A stretch of DNA of 64,000 bases, from NCBI RefSeq assembly GCF_003633685.1, contig NZ_RBKT01000001.1:6448001-6512000 (forward strand), written 5' to 3'. The number at the start of each line of letters is the position of its first letter. The first letter of the stretch is position 1. The translations under genes and the position numbers were made by a program. Source of the DNA: Micromonospora pisi (GTDB lineage Bacteria; Actinomycetota; Actinomycetes; Mycobacteriales; Micromonosporaceae). The notes beneath the pieces were generated by a model, which did no database searches, was not told the origin of the DNA, and worked only from the letters and a program-made list of their open reading frames with translations. Positions 25,891 through 34,481 of this stretch are shown in pieces.

Positions 25891-27516
25891 GTGAGCGGCG
25901 AGCCTGGCGGCCGGCCGCCGGCCACATCGGAGACCGGCGACCAACAGGTACGCGGAATGGCCCGTGGCGGTGTGCTGAACCTGGCCGGCGCGGTGCTGAG
26001 TCAGGCCGCGCTCTTCCTGGTCATGCTGCTGCTGGCGCGCGTGCTGGGGGTCCGCGAGGTCGGTCGGTACGCCCAGGTCTACGCGGTGTTGTCGCTGCTC
26101 GGACTCCTTTCGCTTTCCGGGTTCCGGGCCGGGTTGACCCGGTTCGTGGCGGTGCACCTCGCCGACGACGATCCGGCCGCGATCCGGGGCACGATCCGGC
26201 TCGGGCTGGTCATCTCGGCGGCGGCGTCCACCGTGATCGCGTTCGGGCTTGCTGTCGGCGCACCGTGGCTGGCCAGGGCGCTGCACGATCCGCAGCTCAC
26301 CGGAGGGCTGCGGTTGGTCGCGCTGGCCCTGCCGGCGGCCACCGTCTGCGAGGCGGCGCTCGCCGCCACCCGGGGTTGGCGCAGGCAGCGGGCGTACGCC
26401 CTGATCGGGCAGGTGTACGAGCCGGTGACCCGGTTGCTGCTCACCGCGTTGGCGCTGTTCGTCGGTGCCGGTCTCACCGGCGCGTTCTGGGCGCTGGTGG
26501 TGGCGAGTTGGAGCGCGGCCGGGCTCGCCCTCGTCGCACTCGCCCGGATGCTGGGCCGGGTGCCGGCGGCGCGGCCGGTGTACCGGCCCGGCGAGCTGTT
26601 CCGGTTCTCCACGGTGAGCTGGGTTTCGTCGATCTCCTCGACCGGGTTGATCTGGGTGGACGCGCTGCTGCTCGGCTTCTTCGACTACGGGGCCGACAAG
26701 ATCGGCGTCTATCACGTGGCGACCCGGCTGGTCACGGTCGCGGTGTTCGTGCTGGCGCCGATCAACGCGTCGTTCGGCCCCTACCTGGCGCATCTCTACC
26801 ACCAGGAGCGGTGGGACGAGGTACGCCGGATCTACGCGGTCGCGACCGGCTGGGTGGTACGACTCTCGCTGCCGGCGTTCGTGGCGCTGCTGGTCTTCCC
26901 GGAACAGCTACTGCGCCTGATCGGCGGGCCCGGCCTGGCCGGTGGCGCGGCGGTGACGATCGTGCTGGCGCTCGGGCAGCTGGTCAACGCGGCGACCGGG
27001 CCGTGCGGAACGCTGCTGAACATGTCCGGCCGGGTCTCGGTCAACATGTTCGACAACCTTGCCGCGCTGCTGCTCAACATCCTGCTCAACCTCTGGCTCA
27101 TCCCGGCGCACGGAATCCTCGGCGCGGCGGTCGCCTGGGCGATCTCGCTCGCCGTGGTGAACGTGGCCCGGGTCTGGCAGGTCCGGGTGCTGGTGCGGGC
27201 GGTGCCGGTCACCGTTGGCATGGTGAAGGGGCTCGGTGCGGCGCTGCTCGCGTTGGCCGCCGGATTCGGTGTGCGGTCGCTGGTGCCGGGTTGGGGGGCG
27301 CAGCTCGTGCTCGGCCTGGTCACGATCGTCGTGGTCTACCTGGGCGCGGTGCTCGCCCTGGGACTCAGTCGGGAGGACGTGATGGTGTTGCGGTCGGTGA
27401 CCCGCCGGGGTGCCCGGCGTTCCGCCGGGGGTGCGGGTCGGGGCGACGCTACGAGCGTTGGCGCGGGCCGGAGCGCGGCGGCGACCGACCACACCGGTGC
27501 CGGAGTCGGCTCGTGA
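25891..27516 (+). CDS. Polysaccharide flippase (Wzx/MATE-like, polysaccharide biosynthesis family)
   Basis: This 541-aa protein has 12-14 membrane spans. The N-terminal MARGGVLNLAGAVLSQAALF and LARVLGVREVGRYAQVYAV are typical of Wzx-type lipid-oligosaccharide flippases. It would move undecaprenyl-linked repeat units across the membrane for the polymerase encoded two genes upstream. GTG 25891 lies 22 bp after the chain-length gene. ATG 25957, just before the first span, is an alternative. The polar C-terminal 50 residues are Gly/Ala/Arg-rich. The stop overlaps the sulfotransferase start by 4 bp. Confidence 0.87.
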   Translation: MSGEPGGRPPATSETGDQQVRGMARGGVLNLAGAVLSQAALFLVMLLLARVLGVREVGRYAQVYAVLSLLGLLSLSGFRAGLTRFVAVHLADDDPAAIRGTIRLGLVISAAASTVIAFGLAVGAPWLARALHDPQLTGGLRLVALALPAATVCEAALAATRGWRRQRAYALIGQVYEPVTRLLLTALALFVGAGLTGAFWALVVASWSAAGLALVALARMLGRVPAARPVYRPGELFRFSTVSWVSSISSTGLIWVDALLLGFFDYGADKIGVYHVATRLVTVAVFVLAPINASFGPYLAHLYHQERWDEVRRIYAVATGWVVRLSLPAFVALLVFPEQLLRLIGGPGLAGGAAVTIVLALGQLVNAATGPCGTLLNMSGRVSVNMFDNLAALLLNILLNLWLIPAHGILGAAVAWAISLAVVNVARVWQVRVLVRAVPVTVGMVKGLGAALLALAAGFGVRSLVPGWGAQLVLGLVTIVVVYLGAVLALGLSREDVMVLRSVTRRGARRSAGGAGRGDATSVGAGRSAAATDHTGAGVGS

Positions 27517-28370
27517 GCGGCGTCGGTCGACGGCTGGTCACCGACCAGTTGCGCCGGGGTGTCCGGGCCGCGCGGGCGTGGGGACGGGCGGGTCGCCCCG
27601 GACCGGCCGGCCCGCTTCCCGATTTCCTGGTCATCGGTGGGCAGCGTTGCGGCACGACGTCGCTCTACCACTACCTTGCGGCACACCCGGGGGTACGGGT
27701 GGCGACCGGCAAGGAGTTGCAGTTCTTCAGCCTGCACCACGGTCGGGGTACGCGCTGGTACCGGGGCCACTTCCCGCGCCTCGCCCCGGATGAGCGCACC
27801 TTCGAGGCGAGTCCCTACTACCTGTTCCATCCGAGCGTGCCGGCCCGGGTGGCGGCGACCCTGCCCGAGGCCCGGTTCGTGGCGCTGTTGCGTGACCCGG
27901 TGCAGCGGGCGTACTCGCACTACCTGCACACCCGTTCGTACGGCGCCGAGCCGCTCTCCTTCGCGGACGCGCTCGACGCGGAGGAGGAGCGGCTGGACCG
28001 CGCGTTACGCGACGGGCCGGACACACGGGCCGCCCATCGGGCGTTGCGCAACCACTCGTACGCGGCCCGTGGCCGTTACGCCGAGCAGTTGGAGCGTTGG
28101 TTCGGGCAGATCCCCCGGGAGCGGATCCACGTGGCCCGCAACGAGGACCTGAGCCGTGACCCGGCGGGCACGTACGCCGGGATCCTGCGTTTCCTCGACC
28201 TGCCGGCGTTCACCCCGGAGGCGTTCGCCCGGCACACCCGCCGGGTTGACAGTGGGCCGTCGCAGCTCACCCCGGAGCTGCGGGACCGGCTGGCGGCGTA
28301 CTTCGCGCCGCACAACGCCCGCCTCGACGAACTGCTCGGCTGGTCCGAACCGTGGGGGCGCGACGGCTGA
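27513..28370 (+). CDS. Sulfotransferase (heparan/NodH-like), polysaccharide-associated
   Basis: This 285-aa PAPS-dependent sulfotransferase carries the 5'-phosphosulfate loop GGQRCGTTSLYHYL (about residues 38-51) and the 3'-phosphate region LLRDPVQRAYSHY near residue 127. ELQFF and YYLF elements match the carbohydrate sulfotransferase fold. It should transfer sulfate from PAPS to a sugar hydroxyl or amine in the cytoplasm. GTG 27513 overlaps the flippase stop by 4 bp, so sulfation is probably coupled to assembly of the exported glycan. It is one of five sulfotransferase-type genes in the window. Confidence 0.88.
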   Translation: MSGVGRRLVTDQLRRGVRAARAWGRAGRPGPAGPLPDFLVIGGQRCGTTSLYHYLAAHPGVRVATGKELQFFSLHHGRGTRWYRGHFPRLAPDERTFEASPYYLFHPSVPARVAATLPEARFVALLRDPVQRAYSHYLHTRSYGAEPLSFADALDAEEERLDRALRDGPDTRAAHRALRNHSYAARGRYAEQLERWFGQIPRERIHVARNEDLSRDPAGTYAGILRFLDLPAFTPEAFARHTRRVDSGPSQLTPELRDRLAAYFAPHNARLDELLGWSEPWGRDG

Positions 28371-28458
28371 GTCCGACGTCTTCGCGCCCACGCACGCTGA
28401 CACTTTGGGTACAACCGACGTTCACCGTTTCCTTGAAGAAGCAAGGAAAAATCGATGA

Positions 28459-28857
28459 GTGCGTCCCGCGCCCGGTGACATCGTGTACGCGTATCGGAAG
28501 CCAAAGCCGCCGTCCCGGCGCCGCTTCAGCTTCCGGTTCGGCCTCCAGCATCCCGTCCTACGCCTGACCCCATGGTCACATCGTGACGGCGACGGCAACG
28601 ACTGGATCTCGGTGCTGCCGGTGCCGTACGGCGTTCTCGAAACGCGTTTGAACCCGCACAACGTAGTGCTGATCCCGGTAGTCGACTGCGTCTCCTACAA
28701 GGAAGCGGTGCCCTCGGACACGCTCGATGTGATCTGCCGCGTCCTGGACGGCGAACACCCGCGCTATCCGTGGATCAGGCCCGACACCGACGGTGAAGAG
28801 CAGCGCACCGACAACGCGTACCCCACCGTTCGCGAGGCCCTCCAGCAGGCACACTGA
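28459..28857 (+). CDS. Hypothetical protein
   Basis: This 132-aa protein is not recognised. It has a basic, proline-containing N-terminus (GDIVYAYRKPKPPSRRR), a beta-rich centre with Trp and Asp (DGNDWISVLPVPYG), and a helical C-terminus (TVREALQQAH). There is no signal or membrane span. The GTG start at 28459 has only a weak AAGGA site 11 bp upstream. Codon use is less GC-biased than in the polysaccharide genes next to it. Reading straight on past the TGA gives 53 further residues of plausible protein (28858-29019), so the gene may be a truncated version of a longer one. Confidence 0.5.
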   Translation: MRPAPGDIVYAYRKPKPPSRRRFSFRFGLQHPVLRLTPWSHRDGDGNDWISVLPVPYGVLETRLNPHNVVLIPVVDCVSYKEAVPSDTLDVICRVLDGEHPRYPWIRPDTDGEEQRTDNAYPTVREALQQAH

Positions 28858-29135
28858 CTGGCCGAGACCCTGCTGGACAGTGCGGACAGCTGGTGCGGGC
28901 ACAGTAACCTCGACCCGGCCGCGCGCCGATCCGTCCTTGTGCACCTTTGGCGGTCAGGGCTCTCCGGCGGCTCGCCCTCGGTGAACCCGACGGCAACGAA
29001 CTACGCCACGTTTGCCTAGTGCTTCAGCGGGTCAGCGCTGGCTGCCCTAGGTGTACTGGCCGGGGACGTTGGTTGAGAACCATGCCCGGGCGCTCTCTGT
29101 CGTCGGCGACTGCGACGGAGCTGCGGGGTCGAGGT

Positions 29136-29438
29136 CTACGAGGCCAACCGCTCACCTGAGTTGTGACCTGATCTTGCGAGTGCGACCACGCCGTCTGACT
29201 GGTTGATCTCCGACCACACCGCATCGAGGGAGAGGCCGAGGACGTCGGCGATCGCGGCGATGGTCGGGAAGGCGGGGGTGGCTACGCGACCGGACTCGAT
29301 CTTCCGAAGAGTCTCCGGCGAAACACCCGCGTCCAGCGCGGTACCGAGCATCGAACGCGTCCCCCTCGCTCGACGCAGGAGGGCGCCGAGGCGCTGTCCG
29401 CGCTCGACCTCTTCGGGAGTGAGCGGCAACCTGACCAT
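29136..29438 (-). CDS. XRE-family helix-turn-helix regulator
   Basis: This 100-aa protein consists of an HTH_3 domain: ALLRRARGTRSMLGTALDAG, then SPETLRKIESGRVATPAFPTI as the recognition region (about residues 40-60), and ADVLGLSLDAVW. It probably binds DNA as a dimer. It is divergent from the methionine aminopeptidase gene, with 66 bp between the two starts, and two direct repeats CCGGGATA in that gap are candidate operators. It most likely controls itself and the aminopeptidase. Confidence 0.85.
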   Translation of the reverse strand: MVRLPLTPEEVERGQRLGALLRRARGTRSMLGTALDAGVSPETLRKIESGRVATPAFPTIAAIADVLGLSLDAVWSEINQSDGVVALARSGHNSGERLAS

Positions 29439-29454
29439 GGCTCCGATTCTAGTA

Positions 29455-29476
29455 CCGGGATAATATGGCCGGGATA
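29455..29476. promoter_or_regulatory. Direct repeats in the XRE/aminopeptidase divergent promoter
   Basis: CCGGGATA occurs at 29455-29462 and again at 29469-29476, a 14-bp spacing, between two divergent starts. The stretch is AT-richer than its surroundings (GATAATATGG lies between them) and could hold a -10 element. It is a candidate operator for the adjacent XRE regulator. Confidence 0.5.
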
Positions 29477-29504
29477 CTTATTGGCCGTACGAGTAAGGCG
29501 TCGC

Positions 29505-30275
29505 ATGATCGAGATCCTGGACCCCACCGAACTGCCCCGAGCGCGGGACGCAGGCGCCCTGGTCGCTGCCATATTGCAGGCCCTGAAGAGCCGCAGCACG
29601 GTCGGTACGAACCTGCTGGACATCGACCGGTGGGCCCAGGCCATGATCACCGAGGCTGGAGCGAAGTCCTGCTACGTCGACTACGAGCCATCCTTCGGAC
29701 GTGGGCCGTTCGGCCACTACATCTGCACGTCGATCAACGACGCCGTGCTCCACGGGCTGCCACACGACTACACGCTTGCCGACGGCGACCTGGTGTCACT
29801 CGACCTCGCCGTCTCCAACGGCGGAGTCGTCGCCGACTCCGCCATCAGCTTCATCGTGGGCGACTCGAAGCCCCCGGAGAGCGTCGCGATGATCAGCGCG
29901 ACCGAGCGGGCACTGAGCGCAGGGATAGCCGCGGCCGGACCGGGGGCCCGCATCGGTGACATCTCCCATGCCATCGGCACGGTCCTCAGCGAGGCGGGAT
30001 ATTCGATCAACACCGAGTTCGGCGGTCATGGCGTCGGATCGACGATGCACCAGGACCCGCACGTACCGAACACAGGGCGGCCCGGTCGGGGATACAGGCT
30101 GCGCCCTGGGCTACTGCTGGCATTGGAGCCATGGATCATGGCGGACACCGCCAAGCTCGTCACCGATGCCGATGGCTGGACACTCCGAAGTGCGACAGGC
30201 TGCCGGACCGCGCACAGTGAGCACACGATCGCCATCACCAACGACGGAGCCGAAGTCCTGACCTTGCCGAGGTAG
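29505..30275 (+). CDS. map: Type I methionine aminopeptidase
   Basis: This 256-aa peptidase of family M24A removes the initiator Met from nascent proteins. All five metal ligands are visible: D100 and D111 (SLDLAVSNGG, VADSA), H175 (GGHGVG), E208 (ALEPW) and E239 (HSEHT). The substrate-binding H83 is in NDAVLHGLP. There is no N-terminal zinc finger. The ATG at 29505 is chosen over an upstream in-frame ATG because the domain starts here. It is divergent from an XRE gene rather than in a ribosomal operon, so it is probably an accessory copy. Confidence 0.9.
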   Translation: MIEILDPTELPRARDAGALVAAILQALKSRSTVGTNLLDIDRWAQAMITEAGAKSCYVDYEPSFGRGPFGHYICTSINDAVLHGLPHDYTLADGDLVSLDLAVSNGGVVADSAISFIVGDSKPPESVAMISATERALSAGIAAAGPGARIGDISHAIGTVLSEAGYSINTEFGGHGVGSTMHQDPHVPNTGRPGRGYRLRPGLLLALEPWIMADTAKLVTDADGWTLRSATGCRTAHSEHTIAITNDGAEVLTLPR

Positions 30276-30855
30276 GCGTCGAAGTGGCGGAGGAGGTTCC
30301 CGGCATCGTCGGCGTCCGCGACAGCAAGGACGTGTCGGGGTCGGTACTCACCTTCGGCCCCGACGCGTGGCGAGCCTTCGTCAGCCCCGGTACGTCGAAC
30401 GCCCCTGGCGTGGCGCCGCGGGCACCGACCTCGCCCGACTCGTGCCGTACCGTGGCCGTGACCACGGAGTCGCCCTGATACGAGTCGACCTCGGTCAGGA
30501 GCCGGTACGGTGCAGCCGGAATGTTCTGCGGATGCCTGCGAAGATCGGCCGTCATCAGCAGTTCCGACCGCTTGAGCACGATCAGGCCGGCGGCCTCCAG
30601 AGCCTCCGCCGCCTCCGCCGGTTCGGTGGTGGGCACGGTCAGCCATGTGACGCTGTCCTCGCCAGCGACCAGTTCGGCAAGCGTGGTGAGCGATGCGAGG
30701 TCCTCGCCTGCGTCGAGCGCGACATACTCGACGTCGCGACCAGGCTGCATGCACCGCACCCGCAGTCCGCCGCCGACGTCCTCGGCGGCTGGCAGCGCGC
30801 GGGCCACGCCCCAGCCGCGCTGCCAGCGGATGATCAAGTCTCGCCGGTCGCTCAC
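30235..30855 (-). pseudogene. Truncated GNAT-family acetyltransferase gene
   Basis: The 206-codon frame starts like a full actinobacterial GNAT protein: DLIIRWQRGWGVAR, TWLTVPTTEP, and LLMTADLRRHPQ, up to VRHESGEVGARG near residue 143. Where the family has the acetyl-CoA loop (R/Q-x-x-G-x-G/A) and the C-terminal LLIASxDG-type strand, this frame has low-complexity sequence with no GNAT features. It ends opposite the 3' end of the aminopeptidase gene, overlapping it by 41 bp. A 3' deletion or rearrangement at the aminopeptidase junction is the likely cause. Confidence 0.6.
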
Positions 30856-30907
30856 CCGCCCAGTAGATCATCTGCGTCCGACCGAACGTCATCTCCGTTC
30901 GCCGCCC

Positions 30908-32209
30908 TCAGCGGCGGGCGGCCACGTCGACGATGTCGGCGATCGCTTCGAACGGGTTGTACTGGCCGATCTCCTTGGCCATGATCCCGGCCTGGGAACG
31001 GTAGCCCGGGTCGTGCAGCACCGTCTGCACCGCGGCACGCAGCTCGGTCACCTCCGGCATGCTGGTGCGCAGGTTGACGCCGGTGCCGCTCCACTCGACG
31101 CGGGCGGCCACCTCCGGCTTGTCCTCGCTGGCACCGGCGACCACCAGCGGCACTCCGTAGTACAGGGCGGTCTGCACCCCGCCGTAACCGCCGTTGGTGA
31201 CCAATGCGTCGGCGTGTGGCAGCAGCAGGTCGAACGGCACGAAGCCTGCCAGCCGCACGTTGTCCGGCACTTCGGCCAGGGCCCGGCGTACCAGGTCCGG
31301 CCCGTCCTCACGCGCGGTGGCGACCACCACGAGGAGGTCGAGGCCGGCGAGAGCACGCACCGTGGGGATGACCAGTTCATGCAGATCGGTGTTGGCGACG
31401 GTTCCCTGGGTGACGACCACCACCGGCCGGTCGGCCGACAGTTCGGGCCACCATGCCGGCTCCGCGTAGTCGCCGCTGGGGGCCGGAGGAAGCGTGCCGA
31501 CAAACCGCAGATGCTCGGGAAGGTCGCCGCGTGGGTACTCGAAGCCGGGCACGGTGAGCTGCAGGTAGTGGTCCGTACGGCGGAAAGGCGCGTCGAAGAG
31601 GTAACCGGGCATCGTCACGCCCAACGACTCGAGCGTCGCTTCGCCGAATCTCTGCAACTCGGCAAAGACCTGGCGCACCTCAGCATTCGTCGCCCGGTTG
31701 CGGGCACGTGCCTCCTCACCCGGTGTGGGCAGGATACCGGCGCCGAACGCGGGCGTGTCCTCGCTCTGGATCAGCAGGGGGACAGAGCCCAGCGTCACGA
31801 GCGTCGGGCGTTCGTCCGGCGCCGCGGAGAGGCTGAGTACCGGTATCGACCAGAACCCGAGTTCACCGAGCACTACATCTGCGGGGAACTTCGCCAGCAG
31901 CGCCCGTAAGCCCCGCACCTGCGCGGGCAGATGGCCGAGGAAGAAGTTCTCGAAGTCGAACGACAACTGGGATGGTCCTGGTGGCAGCGTGGCCCGCACC
32001 GGGAAGAGAGCGTCCAACTTCCGGTCGTCGAGGTCGGCTTCCGGTGGCAGTGCCTGAAATCGCGCTCCGATCGCCAAAGCGCGCTCCTCGAACCGGGACC
32101 CGGTATACACGACCACCTCGTGCCCACGTCCAACCAGGTCCGCCGCGACCGTGAGGACCGGGCTCACGTGTCCCTGGAAAGGAGTCGCTCCAACTACTAC
32201 CCTGGCCAT
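30908..32209 (-). CDS. Macrolide/UDP-glycosyltransferase family (GT1) protein
   Basis: This 433-aa GT-B glycosyltransferase of the MGT type has an N-terminal VVVGATPFQGHVSPVLTVAADL acceptor-domain start. The C-terminal donor region has VTQGTVAN, LPHADALVTNGGYGGVQTALYYGVPLVV and the D/Q-type ending. Relatives glycosylate macrolides, flavonoids or antibiotics using UDP- or dTDP-sugars, and some inactivate drugs. No polyketide or sugar-nucleotide genes accompany it here, so a detoxification role is as likely as biosynthesis. ATG 32209 follows GGAG-like sequence. Confidence 0.87.
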   Translation of the reverse strand: MARVVVGATPFQGHVSPVLTVAADLVGRGHEVVVYTGSRFEERALAIGARFQALPPEADLDDRKLDALFPVRATLPPGPSQLSFDFENFFLGHLPAQVRGLRALLAKFPADVVLGELGFWSIPVLSLSAAPDERPTLVTLGSVPLLIQSEDTPAFGAGILPTPGEEARARNRATNAEVRQVFAELQRFGEATLESLGVTMPGYLFDAPFRRTDHYLQLTVPGFEYPRGDLPEHLRFVGTLPPAPSGDYAEPAWWPELSADRPVVVVTQGTVANTDLHELVIPTVRALAGLDLLVVVATAREDGPDLVRRALAEVPDNVRLAGFVPFDLLLPHADALVTNGGYGGVQTALYYGVPLVVAGASEDKPEVAARVEWSGTGVNLRTSMPEVTELRAAVQTVLHDPGYRSQAGIMAKEIGQYNPFEAIADIVDVAARR

Positions 32210-32308
32210 CCGAGTCTCCTCATTGCGAGGTTGTAGCCCAACCCCGGCATGTTCAGAACGAAAGATCTGGCGCGACGTTCAAGCGTTCCGCCGTACGCCT
32301 TTGCCCGG

Positions 32309-33244
32309 TCAGCCGCGAGCCGCTTGTTCGTCCGCGACCTGGATGATCGTCTTGCCGGGCGTGCGGCGGTGGCGGGCGAACGCGGAGGCTGTTTCGGAAA
32401 GCGGTCGCACAGCGCCGACGATGGGGTTGAGCCGTCCGGCCCGGAGGCGCTCGGCGAGGTCGGTCAGCCGGGCGCGATCAGGTTCGACGACGAAGAAGAT
32501 GGCCTGCCCGTCCTTGGGGCGCACGGTAGGTGGCGCGGCGACGGTGACGACGGTGCCGCCCGGGCGTACCAGTTCGGTCGACCGCTTGAGGATGTCGCCG
32601 CCGATGACGTCGAACACCACGTCCACCTCGCCGACGTGCCGCAAATCGTCGGCGTCGAGGTCGAGGAAGGTCTGCGCGCCGAGGCCGAGCGCGACATCAC
32701 GGTCGTCGGCCCGGCCGGTGCCGATCACGCGGGCGCCCACCTCCCGCGCGAGTTGGACGGCGATCGAGCCGACGCCGCCCGCGGCGCCGTGCACGAGGAC
32801 GGTCTGGCCGGTCGTGAGGTGGGCGTGGTCGAACAGTCCCTGCCATGCGGTCAGTCCGGAAATGGGCAGCGCGGCGGCCACGGTGTGGTCGATGTCGGCC
32901 GCGAGGGGGGCGAGGTTGCGAGCCTCCACCGCGGTGTATTCGGCCAGGGATCCGTCGCGGGCCCAGTCGGTCAGTCCGAACACCCGCTGGCCCACGGTGA
33001 GGCCGGTGGTTCCGTAGCCGAGTTCGGCCACAACCCCGGAGAGCTCGTGCCCCGGGATGGTGGGTGTCCGGTCGCGACCGGCGCGATCGGACCACGTTGC
33101 CGGCCAGTCGAGCTCCCCCGGAGTGAAGCCTGCGGCGTGCACGCGCACGATGACGTCGTTTTCCGCAGCGTGGGGGTAAGGCAGGTCGGTCAGGGTGAGC
33201 CCGCTGACACCCGCGTCACGGTCTCGTACGATGATCGCTCGCAT
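32309..33244 (-). CDS. NADP-dependent quinone oxidoreductase (zinc-independent MDR family)
   Basis: This 311-aa medium-chain dehydrogenase/reductase has a GroES-like N-domain with PTIPGHELSGVVAELG. The Rossmann domain carries VLVHGAAGGVGSIAVQLA (about residues 145-162). The structural zinc cysteine lobe is absent, so it belongs to the quinone oxidoreductase branch, reducing quinones or enones with NADPH. The ATG at 33244 is preferred to one 27 bp earlier because GGAAGGGA lies just upstream. It lies 67 bp downstream of the HD-domain gene on the same strand. Confidence 0.88.
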   Translation of the reverse strand: MRAIIVRDRDAGVSGLTLTDLPYPHAAENDVIVRVHAAGFTPGELDWPATWSDRAGRDRTPTIPGHELSGVVAELGYGTTGLTVGQRVFGLTDWARDGSLAEYTAVEARNLAPLAADIDHTVAAALPISGLTAWQGLFDHAHLTTGQTVLVHGAAGGVGSIAVQLAREVGARVIGTGRADDRDVALGLGAQTFLDLDADDLRHVGEVDVVFDVIGGDILKRSTELVRPGGTVVTVAAPPTVRPKDGQAIFFVVEPDRARLTDLAERLRAGRLNPIVGAVRPLSETASAFARHRRTPGKTIIQVADEQAARG

Positions 33245-33311
33245 GCGGGGTTCCCTTCCAGGAGAGTTCATGGGTAGGTGATTGCTGCATCGGGAAGCCC
33301 AGTATCGGTAG

Positions 33312-33950
33312 TCAGCTCGGCCAGGGCGCGCCGATGATGCGCTCGACCGTCGTCACGCGCTGGAAGCCGGGAATGAAGTGTTCGAGCAGGTCGGAGTTCA
33401 CGGTGCCGTTCGTGGTTTCGGGACGGTTCTTCATTCCGTCGACGTGGGCTCGCAGAAACTCGTTCTTGAAGTCCCCTCGTGGATGGACGGCGAGGATTTC
33501 GTCCAGCTGATCGTGTTCCAGGCCGTCCAGACCGAAGCCGAGCACGTCGGTCAGGACACCGAGGTACATGGTCGCGATTTCCGGGGCCATCCGGTCGGGG
33601 ATGCCCGGCGTGGTGTGCAGCGCGATCGCCGTCCAAACGGTCTCGGCGGCGGCCGTCGAGAAACCCCGATCCAGGAGGAACGCGCGCGCGTGGTCGGCGC
33701 CATCGACCTCGAAGCGCTGCTCGACGTCGGAAAAAGGAGTCAGTAGGCCGGCGTCGTGGAATATGGCCGCCAGATAGAGCAGCTCCGGGTCCGGCTTCAC
33801 GCCGAGCTTGTGAGCGTGAATCAGGCTGAAGAAGAAGACCCGTCGGGAGTGGTGGTAGATGAGGGGGCTGGTCGTCTCCTGGATGCGCTTGGTCGCTTCG
33901 GCGACCGCCGCTGTCTCAGGAATCTCCAAACCCGCGATGCTCTCTGGCAT
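33312..33950 (-). CDS. HD-domain protein (cyanamide hydratase-like)
   Basis: This 212-aa metal-dependent HD-fold protein shows a first His in YHHSRRVFFFSLIHA, HD in LYLAAIFHDAGLL, a further His in AIALHTTPGIPD and a late Asp in GVLTDVLG. This arrangement is shared with cyanamide hydratase-like HD proteins, so it may hydrate nitriles or act on nucleotides; the substrate is unknown. The ATG at 33950 follows GGAAGG. It is divergent, across a 531-bp gap, from a GlxA-type regulator gene that may control it. Confidence 0.8.
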   Translation of the reverse strand: MPESIAGLEIPETAAVAEATKRIQETTSPLIYHHSRRVFFFSLIHAHKLGVKPDPELLYLAAIFHDAGLLTPFSDVEQRFEVDGADHARAFLLDRGFSTAAAETVWTAIALHTTPGIPDRMAPEIATMYLGVLTDVLGFGLDGLEHDQLDEILAVHPRGDFKNEFLRAHVDGMKNRPETTNGTVNSDLLEHFIPGFQRVTTVERIIGAPWPS

Positions 33951-34481
33951 GATCTCTGACCTTCCGGGAGGTGTGTGCGGACCGCGTGTCGACCTCCATG
34001 CTGCCCACCGATCGTCGTACGCCGCCGCCTCTGTTCGGCCAGGAATCACTTATATCCGGACGGGGCAAAATCAGTCCTGCTCCTCACCCGTGACCCGATG
34101 TCCCGCAGTCGGGTTCAGCGCGTATCCTGCGACTTCGCGTCGTCCGTCACGACCCGTTCCACGCGACACCTGGTGTCCGATTCATCGCATGAGTCGACGG
34201 ACATCGGTTACCGCATGAGGATTTCGTGGGCCGGCCTTCGCAACGGCTTCGGCGTTTCTTGGAAAACCCGCTGTGCACGCGATCAGGCGAAGATCACGGA
34301 GAGTTTGTTTGCATGCATTAGTCGTAACGTGAGCAACCCCGCCCACGAGGATCCCTATCAGCTCTGTTTCGCGTGCTACCAATAAACGGTGTCCATGCCT
34401 CCTGTTTCGCCGACCCGACGGCGGTCGTTGCCGCCGGGATCCGGCCGCTCACCGCGCGGATCCGGCTCCGAAGGGACCGCA
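33951..34481. other. 531-bp intergenic region, no gene seen
   Basis: This stretch separates the HD gene from the divergent GlxA-type regulator gene. It is less GC-rich than the surrounding genes and contains several short AT-rich patches (for example around 34300-34325). Short frames here do not resemble proteins. It probably holds the two divergent promoters, but no clear operator palindrome was found. Confidence 0.5.

Noticed and set aside
30908-33244. Secondary-metabolite cluster built on the macrolide-type glycosyltransferase
   Set aside because: No polyketide, peptide synthetase or deoxysugar genes lie nearby. A lone glycosyltransferase and quinone reductase do not make a cluster.
33975-34385. 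Short frames in the 531-bp gap before the GlxA-type gene
   Set aside because: They are rich in Cys, Arg and Ser with no domain or start signal. The gap is better read as divergent regulatory DNA.
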